A stretch of DNA of 64,000 nt, taken from NCBI GenBank assembly GCA_964017185.1, contig OZ024877.1:2396006-2460005 (forward strand). Direction: 5' to 3'. The translations under genes and the position numbers were made by a program. Source of the DNA: Rugalucina vietnamica (Eukaryota > Mollusca > Bivalvia > Lucinida > Lucinidae). Below, one piece after another: positions 31,558-42,109 of the stretch; the stretch's first letter is position 1, and every line of letters begins with the position of its first letter. The notes under the pieces are model-generated. The model saw only the letters and a list, made by a program, of their open reading frames with translations. It had not been told where the DNA came from and searched no databases.

Positions 31558-32958
31558 TAAGGAATGGAAACTCGACATGTCAAACAATCTAATAAACTTC
31601 ATTCTTCCTGGACGAATTCCTCCTCAGAAAAATTTAACAAAAATTTCCTTGATGCGTGTAAGCTTTTAAGTGCCATAATATCCATAGAGAGGTTGCATTC
31701 TAGTGTGCATATTTCAAAAGAATGTTGCTATTCTGCGTCTTACAATTCGTTAGGAACATAGTGCCGGATAAAAACAAGATGTGTAAATAAATGTTGAGAT
31801 GAATCGCCTAGTTACAGAGCAAGACGATGGAGAAGTGTATAAGAAAAGTTCAATGGGCGCAAAATTACAGTAAGAGCAGTAGAAATCAGAACAAAACAGT
31901 CCCTTCCCTTCATATTTTATCATGAAAAGCCACGAATAACTAAAGAATCATTGTCAAAGGAAGTATCACGAAAGGCTAAAGTGAATGGAATGCACGCGAT
32001 ACACTAAATAAAGATCACTTTACAGAGCTAGTACATTCATTATAAAAAGAAAAAGTAAATACAAACAGAAATGTCAAGGGAGACATGTATACAGGAGATC
32101 GGATACATACCGTTTCAATGGGGCCATGCTCAAGGAAGACGAGGTCGTTGCGAGGAATAACCATCAATGCAGAACGGTATTTTGGCTTTGACGAGATAGT
32201 CGTACTCGAGAAAAATACTTTACTACGCAATGATATTTAACGGAAGTGCAAAAGGGCAACCCCTTCCCTGTCATGGAATTTCTAGGTAATCTGGAAACAG
32301 AACTTATACGATCGTGAAGCATATTTAATGTTTTGTCGAAGCTCTGCATAAATCATGTGGTACACAAATTGGACATATTCAAGTTGAGTTTGACTTTTCA
32401 TAAGCATATAGATCTACTGAGCTTCAATTAAATAATAAAAGTCACATTTGTCGTGTATAATCGACAGGAAATAAAACACGTGTCTCGTTTGAATGGTTTC
32501 TTTTCATTGGACCACAAGTTAACCGTCTGTCATGTTATGCATCTGTCATCCTGCTTGCTGCTTCGGAAACTGCTACCCTGTAAAAGACAGAAATATTTTT
32601 ATTATCTGATGGTTTATAAAAACTATTCTGAGATTACTATAATCCCCATTAGATGACATCTAAAACAAAGACGATTTTGTATTCAAAAAGGCATTTTTTT
32701 TTTTCAAGAAAATTATATTAGAATTTCAGTAAATGCTGATCTATAAAGAGTTAGAACCTATTTTTTTATCTATCAATTACAATGAAGGTACATTAAGTTT
32801 TCTAAATCTAAGACTGTCTTGTCAAAGCGACACGCGTATTTTTAGGGTCTTCCTTACTTGTCTGCCTCGTTTCTCGGGATAAAAATAGCGATTGAGTTGG
32901 CTGGTGGGGACGCCTACAGATATCACCCTATGTTCATGTAGGCAGCGCCAAAATTAAC
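31558..32958. other. Region downstream of gene B, no feature recognised
   Basis: Presumed 3' UTR and intergenic DNA on the 3' side of gene B. No supported coding sequence. A minus-strand AATAAA (plus TTTATT near 32597) could be a polyadenylation signal but is weak evidence. Confidence 0.35.
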
Positions 32959-33491
32959 TTAAAAATACGTTTTTACATACCTTACATTCTCTTGTCTGGT
33001 TTTGCATCCTTTAATCCAAGTCACCAACAGTACACAGAATAATGTTACCATTACCCCAGCAATGAAGCCAATCGCAACCAATATCGCAGGCTCTTCAATG
33101 AATGTGTCTCCAGTGCACACGCACTGTTGGGACGCTGTCGGTATGATAACTGACTTAGTGGAAGTTGTTGAAATATTGGTATTCAAGGCAGATGTCGTAG
33201 AAATGGTCTTACTAGCTGTTGTATCTGTAATTACCGGGGTCATCGTATCTGCTAAAATTGTAGTGTCGCCATTTTCGTTCTTCATTGTGTTCAATGCGGT
33301 GTTCTTTGTTGAGGTTGTTGATTTTTCCGTTATTAGTTCCGTTGACAGCGTTACTGGCGATGATATGTTAGGTGGCGGCTTTGATATTATCGATGTTCCC
33401 TTCTGTTTGTTATTGGGTGTCGTGGTTGTTTCTGGATCTTTTGTTGCCAATAGGCTTGCTGTTGTTAACGTCGTGGAAGATGATGATGGCG
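32959..33491 (-). CDS. Gene B exon 8: Ser/Thr stalk, membrane span, tail
   Basis: The acceptor TTACAG just before 33491 is the one that supplies the two bases needed to keep phase. The exon encodes about 115 residues very rich in Thr and Ser (a mucin-like, probably O-glycosylated stalk), a CVC motif, the hydrophobic segment ILVAIGFIAGVMVTLFCVLL, and a basic tail beginning WIKGCKTRQE, then TAA. Confidence 0.8.
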
Positions 33492-36400
33492 CTGTAATAA
33501 AACTCAGTAGCAAAATGGTGCTTCCTCGAGTGCGGAGAGGTGTTAGAATGATGGGCTATAAATGAAGAGGTCAATCAGGCACCTTAACCGAATAGTGGCC
33601 AGACGTACAGACGCCGGACCCGTTGTATACAATACAACAACATTTTGAAATCCTAATTCAAGAAGTTACTGAGACATTATATATGCCGTAAAATTTTATA
33701 AGCACACAACACACTTGCCAATTCTCTAGGTGCATACCAAGCTTGAAGGAGATAAAAGCCCTTAAAACTGACGGGATGACAAGACCTGTTCTGAACACTT
33801 ACTTGCTAAAGAAGCTCCATACCATGTTGGTACATCAAGGTATGCCATATTTAACAGCCCAGGTGTTGGCTGAATGGTTGTCACGTCACTGGTGGCAGTG
33901 CTGTTGACCTTCTTGATAGTCCTAAATAATGAACATTTTTACATATTTCTATTCTTACGCTGAACATAGAGACTTGTACTTATTTTGTCTCCTCTTCAGT
34001 ACAATCATTATCTACCTCTATTATATTATAAATAAATATAAAACAGGTCCTTTAAGAGCAGTGAGCATATTAATGAGAAGAGATGGGTAAAACGATGTTT
34101 AATTAGGAAAAGGCGCAACAAGAAAAAGAAAACTTTTTTACAAAATCCATTAACAAATATAATAAAAATTGGGCATCCCGAATTATATTTACATGAATCG
34201 AACAGTTACTTACGTAGTACTGCTGTCGATATAGTACAGAAAGTCGCCAACAAATTTGACGTCCTTTATAGTTACAAGTGGGTCGAAAAAGAATGATTCG
34301 TTATCGTTGTGGTAGTAGACTAGTTTGTAAAACCTGTTTCCGTTTCCATTAGCCCAGATCACATATTCACCTATCAAATGGATCAAATGTAATACCTACT
34401 AATGTATTAGAGATCAGCATTAGAAGTAGAAAACTATCTTTAATATTTTGTATTGAAATTTGATTGTAAAGAAGATCAAATCAACAGTGCTCATTTCATT
34501 GATCTATATTCATCAAGCACTTCGATTTAGATATGAGCCTGTGCGTGACAAAACCAACAACTTGGGTTTCTGACCACGTCCGACACAAACCGGGCTGTAC
34601 AAGCACAGAAGATAGCTAGAGGCTTGAAATTTTGGATTTAAGAAGAAGAGGGACTGTACTATCCGTGTAGCGAAAACAAAGGCGCTGATCAGCTTCGCGG
34701 TTACCGCGAAGCTGATCTGCGTCTTTGTTTTCGCATAGGCAGATTGTTGGTTTTCTCACGCACAGGCTCATATTTACTTTAGTTTTATTTTGGGAGACAG
34801 ACAAAAACATTATAACGACAGTATGAATGAAATCACCAATCTGACAGGGAAGATTTTTACCAATAATGTCGACAGCTAGGCAGATAAAATTTGTGAAACC
34901 CCGCTTAACATCTCCCAGCTCTGTTCCATTGAAGTCTAATCTCTTTATTGTGTAGCTGCCTCCAATAACTTTAATCACGGGAAACATCAGCCTAAAAACA
35001 TATTTGCTTTCGGTGATTTTGCGTTGATAGTTTGTCTCTCACTAGTGAGAAAGACCATCATTATTTCTTGAATAGGTTCGTGTGTGTTGGTGAGTTCTTA
35101 GATGACTGACTAGGCCAATTCTAGCTCTAAACTGTCGGTTGCAAGTAGTGCAAGTCAATGTCATGGAATCTGCTGGATGTCCATTGGTCTTGGCATTGCG
35201 TGCTCTGCACTTTCTTTCAGCTTCACAGATTCTCTTTTTTTCACAAAGAGCTGCTTCTTTGTTGCTAAGACCTCGCCACTTTGATTGCTCTTGTGCAGTC
35301 TGTTCCAAAGACCTCATAAGTATTTCGAAATCCTTCAGAGTGGCTTTGAGGGTGCATTCTTATCACATGGCCAGTCCTTCTTAGCTGTGCTAGCTTTAAG
35401 ACTGTATGTATGCTTTGCATCCCTGCTTTCTTCAGAACCTCTGTGTTTGAAATCTTGTATTGCCACTTGATTGCATTCTCAAACAGCTTAAGTGGAAATG
35501 GTTAAGTCTCTTTACATAACGTTGGTATACTGTGTATACTGTGTATACATGCACACAAAACACAGCCTTGTAGACTTTCAGCTTGGTGTCAAGCTTGATT
35601 CCATTTCGCTCCCAGACATTTGCTCGGAGTCTTCCGAATGCTTTGCAATTCTGGCAGTGACCACATTATCAATGTGCACTGCTCTGGAGAGAGTGCTTTC
35701 CAGGGAGGTGACTTTATCAGCAGCTTTCAGTTTTTGTCTATTCAGAGTGATTGTTGGTTCATTGTACGGTTTCCATGTGTGTACAACCTCTTTCTTTTTT
35801 GTGCTCATTGTGAGATCATAGTTATCACATGATTGTGATGTTTGATACATGACTCTTTGCATTTTTGTCTCTGTGTTGGCATTCTTATCCATATCATCTG
35901 CATAAATGAGTTCATCTAGCACATCAATCTGCACCTTAGTTTTGGCTTGGAACATTCTTAGGTTGAATATTTTGCCATCAAAACGGTACCTGATTGGAAA
36001 GCAAGTGTCACAGTCCTGAAAAGCATCAATGAGCATGACAGAAAACATCATGCTGTGTTGGAGCCATAACACAGCCCTGTTTGACCTCATTTGTTACCTC
36101 AAAGGGTTCAGAGAACTCTCCATCATTTTTGCACACGTGCTTGAATGCCATCATGAAATTCGGTCGCACCATTGCTATGAATCTGGCTGGACAGCCAAAC
36201 TTGGCCATGATTATCCAGAGTCCATCACGACTAACTGTCTCAAAAACTTTGATTTTGCTTTATGGTTATACTGACGACTTCGTCAAAAATATGTATATAT
36301 TAGGGGGGGGGGAAACCGCTTGATGAAACTGGGCCCTAATTTTAAGTCTTGAGATGCATCAACGTTTGTGCGCGTGTTCGTGGCGATACTTGAAGCATGA

Positions 36401-39400
36401 GTGTAAACTGATATTTCGTATCATTTAAGCGATCTATTTTTTCTAGTTCAGATATAAATGGCATTGAAAATTTAGCAGAACATGGTTTGATTATATATGT
36501 TCGAAGGGAACGGCCTCTTAAGAAGAAATGAGCACCCCAAAAAAAGAACAGAACTAGAATATGTATTTGTAAAACATAATAATGCCCCCAACTGTATGCT
36601 TGTCCCTAACCTATTTGTTAAACATAGTGCAGACTTTATGTAGACAAGTTAAAATGGAGTAAAAATTTCAAAATTCTCTCTGTCATTTGACAGAATGTCC
36701 TCAAACATTAATCAGGTGATCTGCTTCTCAACCCCAGTCAGTATACCAAACACAAAGGCTCTCCGTTAAATACATTTTAGATATTTAACACACAAGTTTT
36801 TCAAATTTTGTTTTCAAAAGGACATAATACAAAAAGGGCATAACTCAGACATTTAAAAATATCAATCATTTTTACATTGGGAATCTGTATGTAAAATCGT
36901 AGCACTCACATTTTAAACGTTTCTTTTCACCGAAAAGTGCAATTTAAAATTCCGTAATTTGTAAAAATTTGAGGTAAAAGTTCTCAAAGTTAAATCAGAA
37001 GTTCTACTTTCCAGCCCCATTCAGTATATCTAATAAGTAAAACTTTAATATAATTACCCCACCTGTTGACAGGATCTAGAGCAATGTCAGTGAATGTGTG
37101 TGTCCCTACATAGTAGAGTTCTGTTGCTGTACCATCTGTATCTATTACACCAAGAAGTCCTTTCTTGGCTGGTGAACCTAATAGTACAGGTCTGTTTCCG
37201 ACAAAGTAGATATCTCCAGTAGCAGTGTCCAGAGCTAAATCAACCACGTTGTCGAGAGCAAAGTAGCCACTTGCTGCAAGAGGAAAGAAAACAGAACGTC
37301 AAGACGCCAGTCTTTTTTATTGTTAGCATTTGGTCACACGAGAACCTGTTGATTACAAGAACTGAAATATAAGTCATTATGTCTGTCGATTCGTTAACGG
37401 TGTTAAAAAGTAAGCAATGGTCATACAGAACCAAAGTGGTGCAAACAGAACCTGTCACTAAACATCGAGGTGGGAAAAGACCAAATTCAAAACCAGGTAC
37501 TGATAAAACATATTGTAAGCTGAGTAGCCCCGTTATCTAAACTGATACAAATACATATAAATACCCAAATAAAAGGCGCCAACAGCAAAATATTTTATCC
37601 AAAGCATGAAACAAATAAAACCAATGCAGAAGTGATGCCTTGTATGGTCCGGAAGGGGGGGGGCTTTAACCGGTTTTAAGAAATCCAAACCTCGTCTCAG
37701 CTTTTACAGTGGCTAGTCAAACTTAAGTATTATATATAGTTCGATGAAGGTTATTTGAACTTATTTCATTACGGAAATGCCTAAAATTTACATGTATGCG
37801 TACACAGGTCAATTAGAATTGAAACAGAGCCATCATCCACGGACACCATGTTTATGACACCACCTTGTGCCCACAGTATAGACCTTCTATAACCGTCATA
37901 TATGACGCCCCCGGCATCAGCATCGTCTGGCAGGTCGACTACTTTGATTGCCTCAATATTGTCAGGATCGTACAATGGTATGATGTAAATATCTCGGTCT
38001 GTATTGCTAGCGCTATACTCTCTGACAACGATGAAACCATCTCGTGCTATGGTAGAAAAATAAGAAACATGTTGGAACAAGCAAATTCAGAGAATTTATG
38101 TCCCCCGCCTTAATTGTTTAGTTACACAAATAATATCTGATAATAATATATCCAAATCACATGCATTTACTTCGTGCCATAGTGTCAAACATTAATCTGA
38201 GGATTATATTCAAACGACATGCAAATCTTCAAATCATGGTCAGGACATCTGTACAGTCTGAAAAGATTCGGAATAAATCTGTGTGGGGAGTTGTGCATTG
38301 TCCATTGTATAAATGCCTGAAAAACGACTAAGTTCAAATTGCGAAAAAGTGTCAAATATTAACCTGTGGATTATATCAAAAGCACATGCACATCTTCAAA
38401 GCATAATCAAGACATCCAGTGAAAAGTTTCAAAAGAATCGGAATAAAACTGTAGGAGTTGCGCACAAAAGGCACCCACTGTCCATTCACTTTCATTGTGA
38501 AAAAAAAAAAAAAAACGAAAAACGACTAAATTCAAATTGCAAAAAGTCTCAAAAATTAATCTGAGGATTATATACGAACCACATACACATCTTCAAACCA
38601 TGGTCAAGACATCTGTAAAGTTTCAAATCAATCGGAATAAAATTGTAGGAGGAGTTGCGCATACAAGGTACCCACTGTCTATTCACTTTCATTATCAAAA
38701 TGCCCGAAAAAATGACTAAGCTCAATTGCAAAAAAATCAATCTGAGGATTATATCCAAACCACATGCACATCTTCAAAGCATGAAGAAGACATCTGTAAA
38801 GTTTCAAAAGAATCGGAATAAAACTGTAGGATGAGTTGTGCACACAAGGTACATACTACTATAGGGAGTCGGAAAGACGGACGGACGGACGGACGGACGG
38901 ACATACGGACGGACGGAAGGACGGACCTACGGAAGGACGGAAAGCCTAAAACTATGTCCCTCCGCTTTTCTTCAAAAAGACGGGGGAAAAACATAACATG
39001 CAAGAAGCTAGAATCCCACGAAATAATTAGAGAACGTACTGACAGCGCAGAAATTCATGAGGTTTCGAAGATAGAACAAGAGTATAATGCCTGAAAACAC
39101 GAGATTTGAACATGTCAGACACGTGCTTTCACTATGTAAATCTTCGAAAAAGGTTTAAGTTTGTAAAAATCGGCTTTAGAAAAGACTACGTTATTTTTCC
39201 TAGCGTCCATTCTTGAAAAAAAAAATAACAATATACCTCTACACAATGACGATAGATGATGGTTCCATGTCCCAGTGCGCCACGTGCATGTTAATGTGTC
39301 AACCTCAGGGTTTCGTTCAAAACCATAGTCACATGTGAAGTCACATGACTCTCCGGGCACCGAACAGTTGGTGGAGAGGGTGGCGTGTACAATACCGTCA

Positions 39401-39764
39401 GCGCTACATGGGTTGCCTGAAACTGTATATCCAGAATGATCAAAAATGTATTTTGACATAAATTCAAATGTAACTTCAGTGTCCCTGTTTTGTGGTTTAA
39501 GGTCCTAGTTTCTGTTATGTCTGGATGGAGCCCGCGCTTCCTGGGTTGCACAAGTACTAGATCTGTAGAGTGTAATAAAGATGTCTTTTTTGTGATACTG
39601 AAAGAAAATATGTTTATGTTGTAAAAACAATATAATTTTGCGCATTTTCCAAACTTTGACAATTTAACACCGAACTTACTGGCTGTAGTGACTGATGTAA
39701 TTAAACAGAATCCAGCAACAACACAAAGTGTTCTACAAAGACAATAACGCGCACCGTAAATCAT
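32959..39764 (-). CDS. Gene B: CCP/propeller type I membrane protein, complete
   Basis: Eight exons on the minus strand: 39680-39764, 39237-39416, 37804-38046, 37063-37273, 34861-34991, 34214-34370, 33803-33921, 32959-33491. They sum to 1659 nt, a 552-residue frame. Order: signal peptide (28 residues), six-Cys CCP, YWTD-like propeller of about 290 residues, Ser/Thr-rich stalk, one membrane span, basic cytoplasmic tail. Five exon boundaries coincide in phase with gene A and three exons have identical length, so the two are paralogues in tail-to-tail orientation. Gene B lacks the CCP array. The likely role is adhesion or recognition at the cell surface (inference). The tail could be longer if the GTATGT near the end is used as a donor. 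Confidence 0.83.
33803..33921 (-). CDS. Gene B exon 7: propeller end / linker
   Basis: 119 bp, acceptor TTTAG, donor GTAAGT, ends in phase 1 like gene A. Contains TIKKVNSTATSDVTTIQP. Confidence 0.83.
34035..34095 (+). repeat. R3 repeat fragment
   Basis: Short piece with GGTCCTTTAAGAGCAGTGAG and ATTAATGAGAAG, in gene B intron. Confidence 0.55.
34214..34370 (-). CDS. Gene B exon 6: propeller part 4
   Basis: 157 bp, acceptor ATAG, donor GTAAGT. Contains EYVIWANGNGNRFYKLVYY, where gene A has WADG. Confidence 0.85.
34535..34769. mobile_element. Palindromic-core MITE, copy 5
   Basis: GAGCC...GGCTC ends with ATAT on both sides (34531-34534 and 34770-34773), inside gene B intron 5. Core palindrome at about 34672-34737. 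Confidence 0.88.
34861..34991 (-). CDS. Gene B exon 5: propeller part 3
   Basis: 131 bp, acceptor TTTTAG, donor GTAAAA. Contains YTIKRLDFNGTELGDVKRG and ends LAVDII(G). The intron before it carries an RTE-like LINE fragment. Confidence 0.85.
35040..36260 (-). pseudogene. RTE-like LINE relic, with C2H2-like 3' end
   Basis: Minus-strand pieces MAKFGCPARFIAMVRPNF, NEVKQGCVMAP, ELIYADDMDKN (catalytic YADD) and NYDLTMSTKK, then a terminal CTTCNRQFRARIG...HLRTH zinc-finger-like motif. Frameshifts are present but it is less decayed than the copy at 9800-11290. It lies in the intron of gene B that matches the gene A intron holding the other copy, in the sense direction. Confidence 0.82.
36300..37062 (-). 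other. Gene B intron 4, remaining part
   Basis: A G9 run near 36304 and plain AT-rich sequence; no element recognised. Confidence 0.4.
37063..37273 (-). CDS. Gene B exon 4: propeller part 2
   Basis: 211 bp, acceptor TGCAG, donor GTGGGG, phase 2 at its end as in gene A. Contains DNVVDLALDTATGDIYF. Confidence 0.86.
37455..37700 (-). repeat. R2 repeat, diverged copy
   Basis: Reverse R2 blocks CGAGGTGGGAAAAGACCAAA, GGCGCCAACAGCA and AGCATGAAACA-like text, strongly diverged, in gene B intron 3. Confidence 0.6.
37804..38046 (-). CDS. Gene B exon 3: propeller part 1
   Basis: 243 bp, acceptor TAG, donor GTACGC. It differs from the gene A exon at only a few residues (for example SASNTD for STATTN). 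Confidence 0.86.
38100..38990 (+). mobile_element. Pearl-like element in gene B intron 2
   Basis: About four tandem units of roughly 180 bp, marked by AATCTGAGGATTATAT at about 38191, 38360, 38555 and 38735. They are followed by a GGAC tetranucleotide run and a short tail with TATGTCCCTCCGC. Tandem core plus terminal tetranucleotide run is the layout of bivalve 'pearl' (non-autonomous Helentron-type) elements. Confidence 0.7.
38876..38940. repeat. (GGAC)n microsatellite
   Basis: GGAC/GGACGGAAGG run at the end of the pearl-like element. Confidence 0.93.
39237..39416 (-). CDS. Gene B exon 2: CCP module
   Basis: 180 bp, acceptor TTTCAG, donor GTATAT. Six Cys with ESCDFTCDYGFERNPEV, matching gene A exon 1308-1490. 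Confidence 0.86.
39680..39764 (-). CDS. Gene B exon 1: signal peptide
   Basis: ATG at 39764-39762. The 28 residues start MIYGARYC, have a hydrophobic core LCVVAGFCLI and a small-residue region (TSVTTAS) suited to cleavage. Donor GTAAGT, phase 1. Confidence 0.8.
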
Positions 39765-40096
39765 TTTGCATAAAGATAAATTGCATAATTCGTCTGTTCG
39801 ATACTGGGGTTAGTCTGATAGAAAGAAAACGACTTTAGATAACAGAAGTTTCAAGTGATCCTTCATCGCTCCACCAAGGTTTTGAAACTGTTTAAAAAGC
39901 TATTTTGTTGATGAGAATTGTGTGGACCTATTGACAATACTTCATAAGGGAGGGGGGTGCGCCTCTTTCTTGGAGGAGTGTTTAATGAAACCGTCTCGAT
40001 TGCAACCCGTCAGTTAAGCTATAGACGTAGTAGGGGAGGGCCGCAATTCGATGAAACGCAACAAATACATCTTTCAAACTAGCACATTCTATCTTG
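39765..40096 (-). promoter_or_regulatory. Upstream region of gene B
   Basis: Immediately upstream of the gene B start codon. No TATA box or other clear element seen; TTATCT (GATA-type) sequences occur in the minus strand. Promoter role is assumed from position. Confidence 0.3.
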
Positions 40097-40111
40097 CCAA
40101 CGTTTGGCTAG

Positions 40112-40375
40112 AGAAACCTCCGTGGTGCAGTGGTTATGTCACTCGCCTCGTAAACCAGGGGTCGCAGGTTCGATCCCGGGCTTCTCCAGTCCGTCGGATG
40201 GGACTATAAACCGTCTCCATATGACCTTAGCTGTTGATGGGACGTTAAACCCCGTAAACCAGGGGTCGCAGGTTCGATCCCGGGCTTCTCCAGTCCGTCG
40301 GATGGGACTATAAACCGAGGTCCCGTCTCCATATGACCTTAGCTGTTGATGGGACGTTAAACCCCAATCAACCAA
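40112..40375 (+). mobile_element. tRNA-derived SINE with partial internal duplication
   Basis: Head with an A-box-like TGGTGCAGTGGTTATG and a B-box GGTTCGATCCC, then a body GTCGGATGGGAC...GACGTTAAACCCC. The B-box and body (about 40152-40249) are repeated at 40250-40366 without the A box. A 15-bp direct repeat CCAACGTTTGGCTAG flanks it (40097-40111, 40376-40390). Confidence 0.9.
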
Positions 40376-40390
40376 CCAACGTTTGGCTAG

Positions 40391-40991
40391 GTTTGGATAG
40401 TATAATAGTTTGGGTCGAACCGTTGGAAATCTTAGCAGTTTATTTATATGAGGCTTGTAAGTTGACCTCTAATAATAATTTCAAGGATAGTAACCGCCAG
40501 ACTACGTATATAAATTGAGGAATTTGGTAAAAAAAAATCTTAACCGTAAGTAACGGCGCATGTAGGCAAACATGAATCCTGAACGTTATGATCTCTGAGT
40601 GTACATGCACCTTGGCTCAGGTGAGCTGAAAATTAAGTGCGTCTAATTTGAAGAAACTTCAAACGCAAAGAAGAACCATTCCAAGCATTAAGTAAACACT
40701 ATTTTAAGTCTAAGACATTCTCGCGGATGAGCATCGTTACAAGAAAGCCTGATTTGTACACTCATGAAAATAGAAGTCTGGACGTCCATCATGTCCATAT
40801 AGCGATCCGACATGTCTCTCAGTATACTAAGACTACAGAAAGACGGTTATGTTTAACTATCGAATGCAGCCTTCACCATTCTGCACTGTGCAACAGATCT
40901 ATTATATACCTTTGCTCGTAGTAGAAAAGGCAACACTTTCTTATTATGTAGTAATATGGTGCCTCTCAATGCGATTTGATTCAATGGTATA
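40391..40991. other. Intergenic, no feature recognised
   Basis: AT-rich sequence between the SINE and the TA-flanked element; nothing recognised. Confidence 0.4.
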
Positions 40992-42033
40992 TATACTCAT
41001 CAAAACAAGTTTAGCACCAGTTAATATTTTTCTCATTTTAAAATAATGTCTAATATAGACATTTTTCAAATAAACTTTTAAAACTTAAAACCATATTAAA
41101 GGGCTGGACTTCCTGAATGACAAATCAATATTTCTTCTTTTAAAAAAGATTAAATAAAATGTGCAAAAATGCATGTTTTTGAAAACACCAAAATTTGGGA
41201 TACAGCAAAAAGCCCACATCTTTATTTCTGGGCTTCCAAACCCGAATTCATTTCACATCCTCATTCGGGATACTGAAAGCAATCATTTAAGGCAAAAAAC
41301 TAAAAATTGAATTTTTTTGACAAAAACACTATTTTTGACCAAATATAATAATTTTTGAGATTTTGTTTAAATTCTCAGATAAAGCTTAGTAACTCATCTC
41401 TCAAATAAAATGGGTTGTTTTTCCTTCAAACACAGCATGCAGCACCCATTAATGTTTAACTGAAGGTACTGGTTTTCAACCCATCCAAATTCAGAACTTT
41501 TAAAAAGCTGCATGTCAAGAAAGTACTCATGTAACATCTTTGACATGAGATTGCCTTTAACAGAAAGAAAACAGGTGGCAATTTTTGGTGTCAAAACATC
41601 TCATTGTGGTCAAAAATTGACATGAATTTCGAGTAACTCATCGTTTTCAATATTTATCATTTTTTCTCAAAAATTGCAATTTTGTCAAAAAATGAATTTT
41701 TACTAAAATTTTGAGATTTTTTAAATTGTTTTTAGGCTTAATCATTACCTTTAAGGCTCTTGTGTGTGAATTTGGTAACAAAAATGTGTTCTTGATGCTG
41801 TGGTATTTTTTGTGGAATTTTTCGATTTTCCAATTTTCAGCATTTACAGAAAATTGGAATTTTCAATTTTTCCTAAAATCGTTTCCGCAAAATGTTTTGG
41901 TCTTATCACACACATTATCAAACTCTTTCATACTGTGCAAATTCAAAAAGCTAACTTTAAAATTTGTTAGTTAAAATGTCACTTAAAAATATGAAAAAAT
42001 CTAAATGGTGCAAAACTTCTTTTGATGAGTATA
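40992..42033. mobile_element. 1-kb TA-flanked inverted-repeat element
   Basis: Terminal inverted repeats TACTCATCAAAA(C/G)AAGTTT and GCACCA at both ends, with TA at each boundary, as in Tc1/mariner-type elements. The interior is AT-rich with no transposase seen. Confidence 0.72.
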
Positions 42034-42109
42034 GTTGGACCATAGACTATATGATGACAATCACAAAGATGAAAAACACAAAGTTTAAACGTGAAAGAAA
42101 CTTTTAAGC

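Noticed and set aside
33002..33565. 187-codon open frame on the plus strand opposite gene B exon 8
   Set aside because: It is the antisense of the Thr/Ser-rich stalk; the biased codons keep the other strand open. Gene B has splice sites, paralogy and a clear domain order.
35040..35160. Independent zinc-finger gene on the minus strand
   Set aside because: The C2H2-like motif is continuous with the LINE relic and is a usual 3' end of this type of LINE protein.
40150..40375. Functional tRNA gene
   Set aside because: A and B boxes are present but no cloverleaf could be drawn, the body continues as a SINE, and target repeats flank it.
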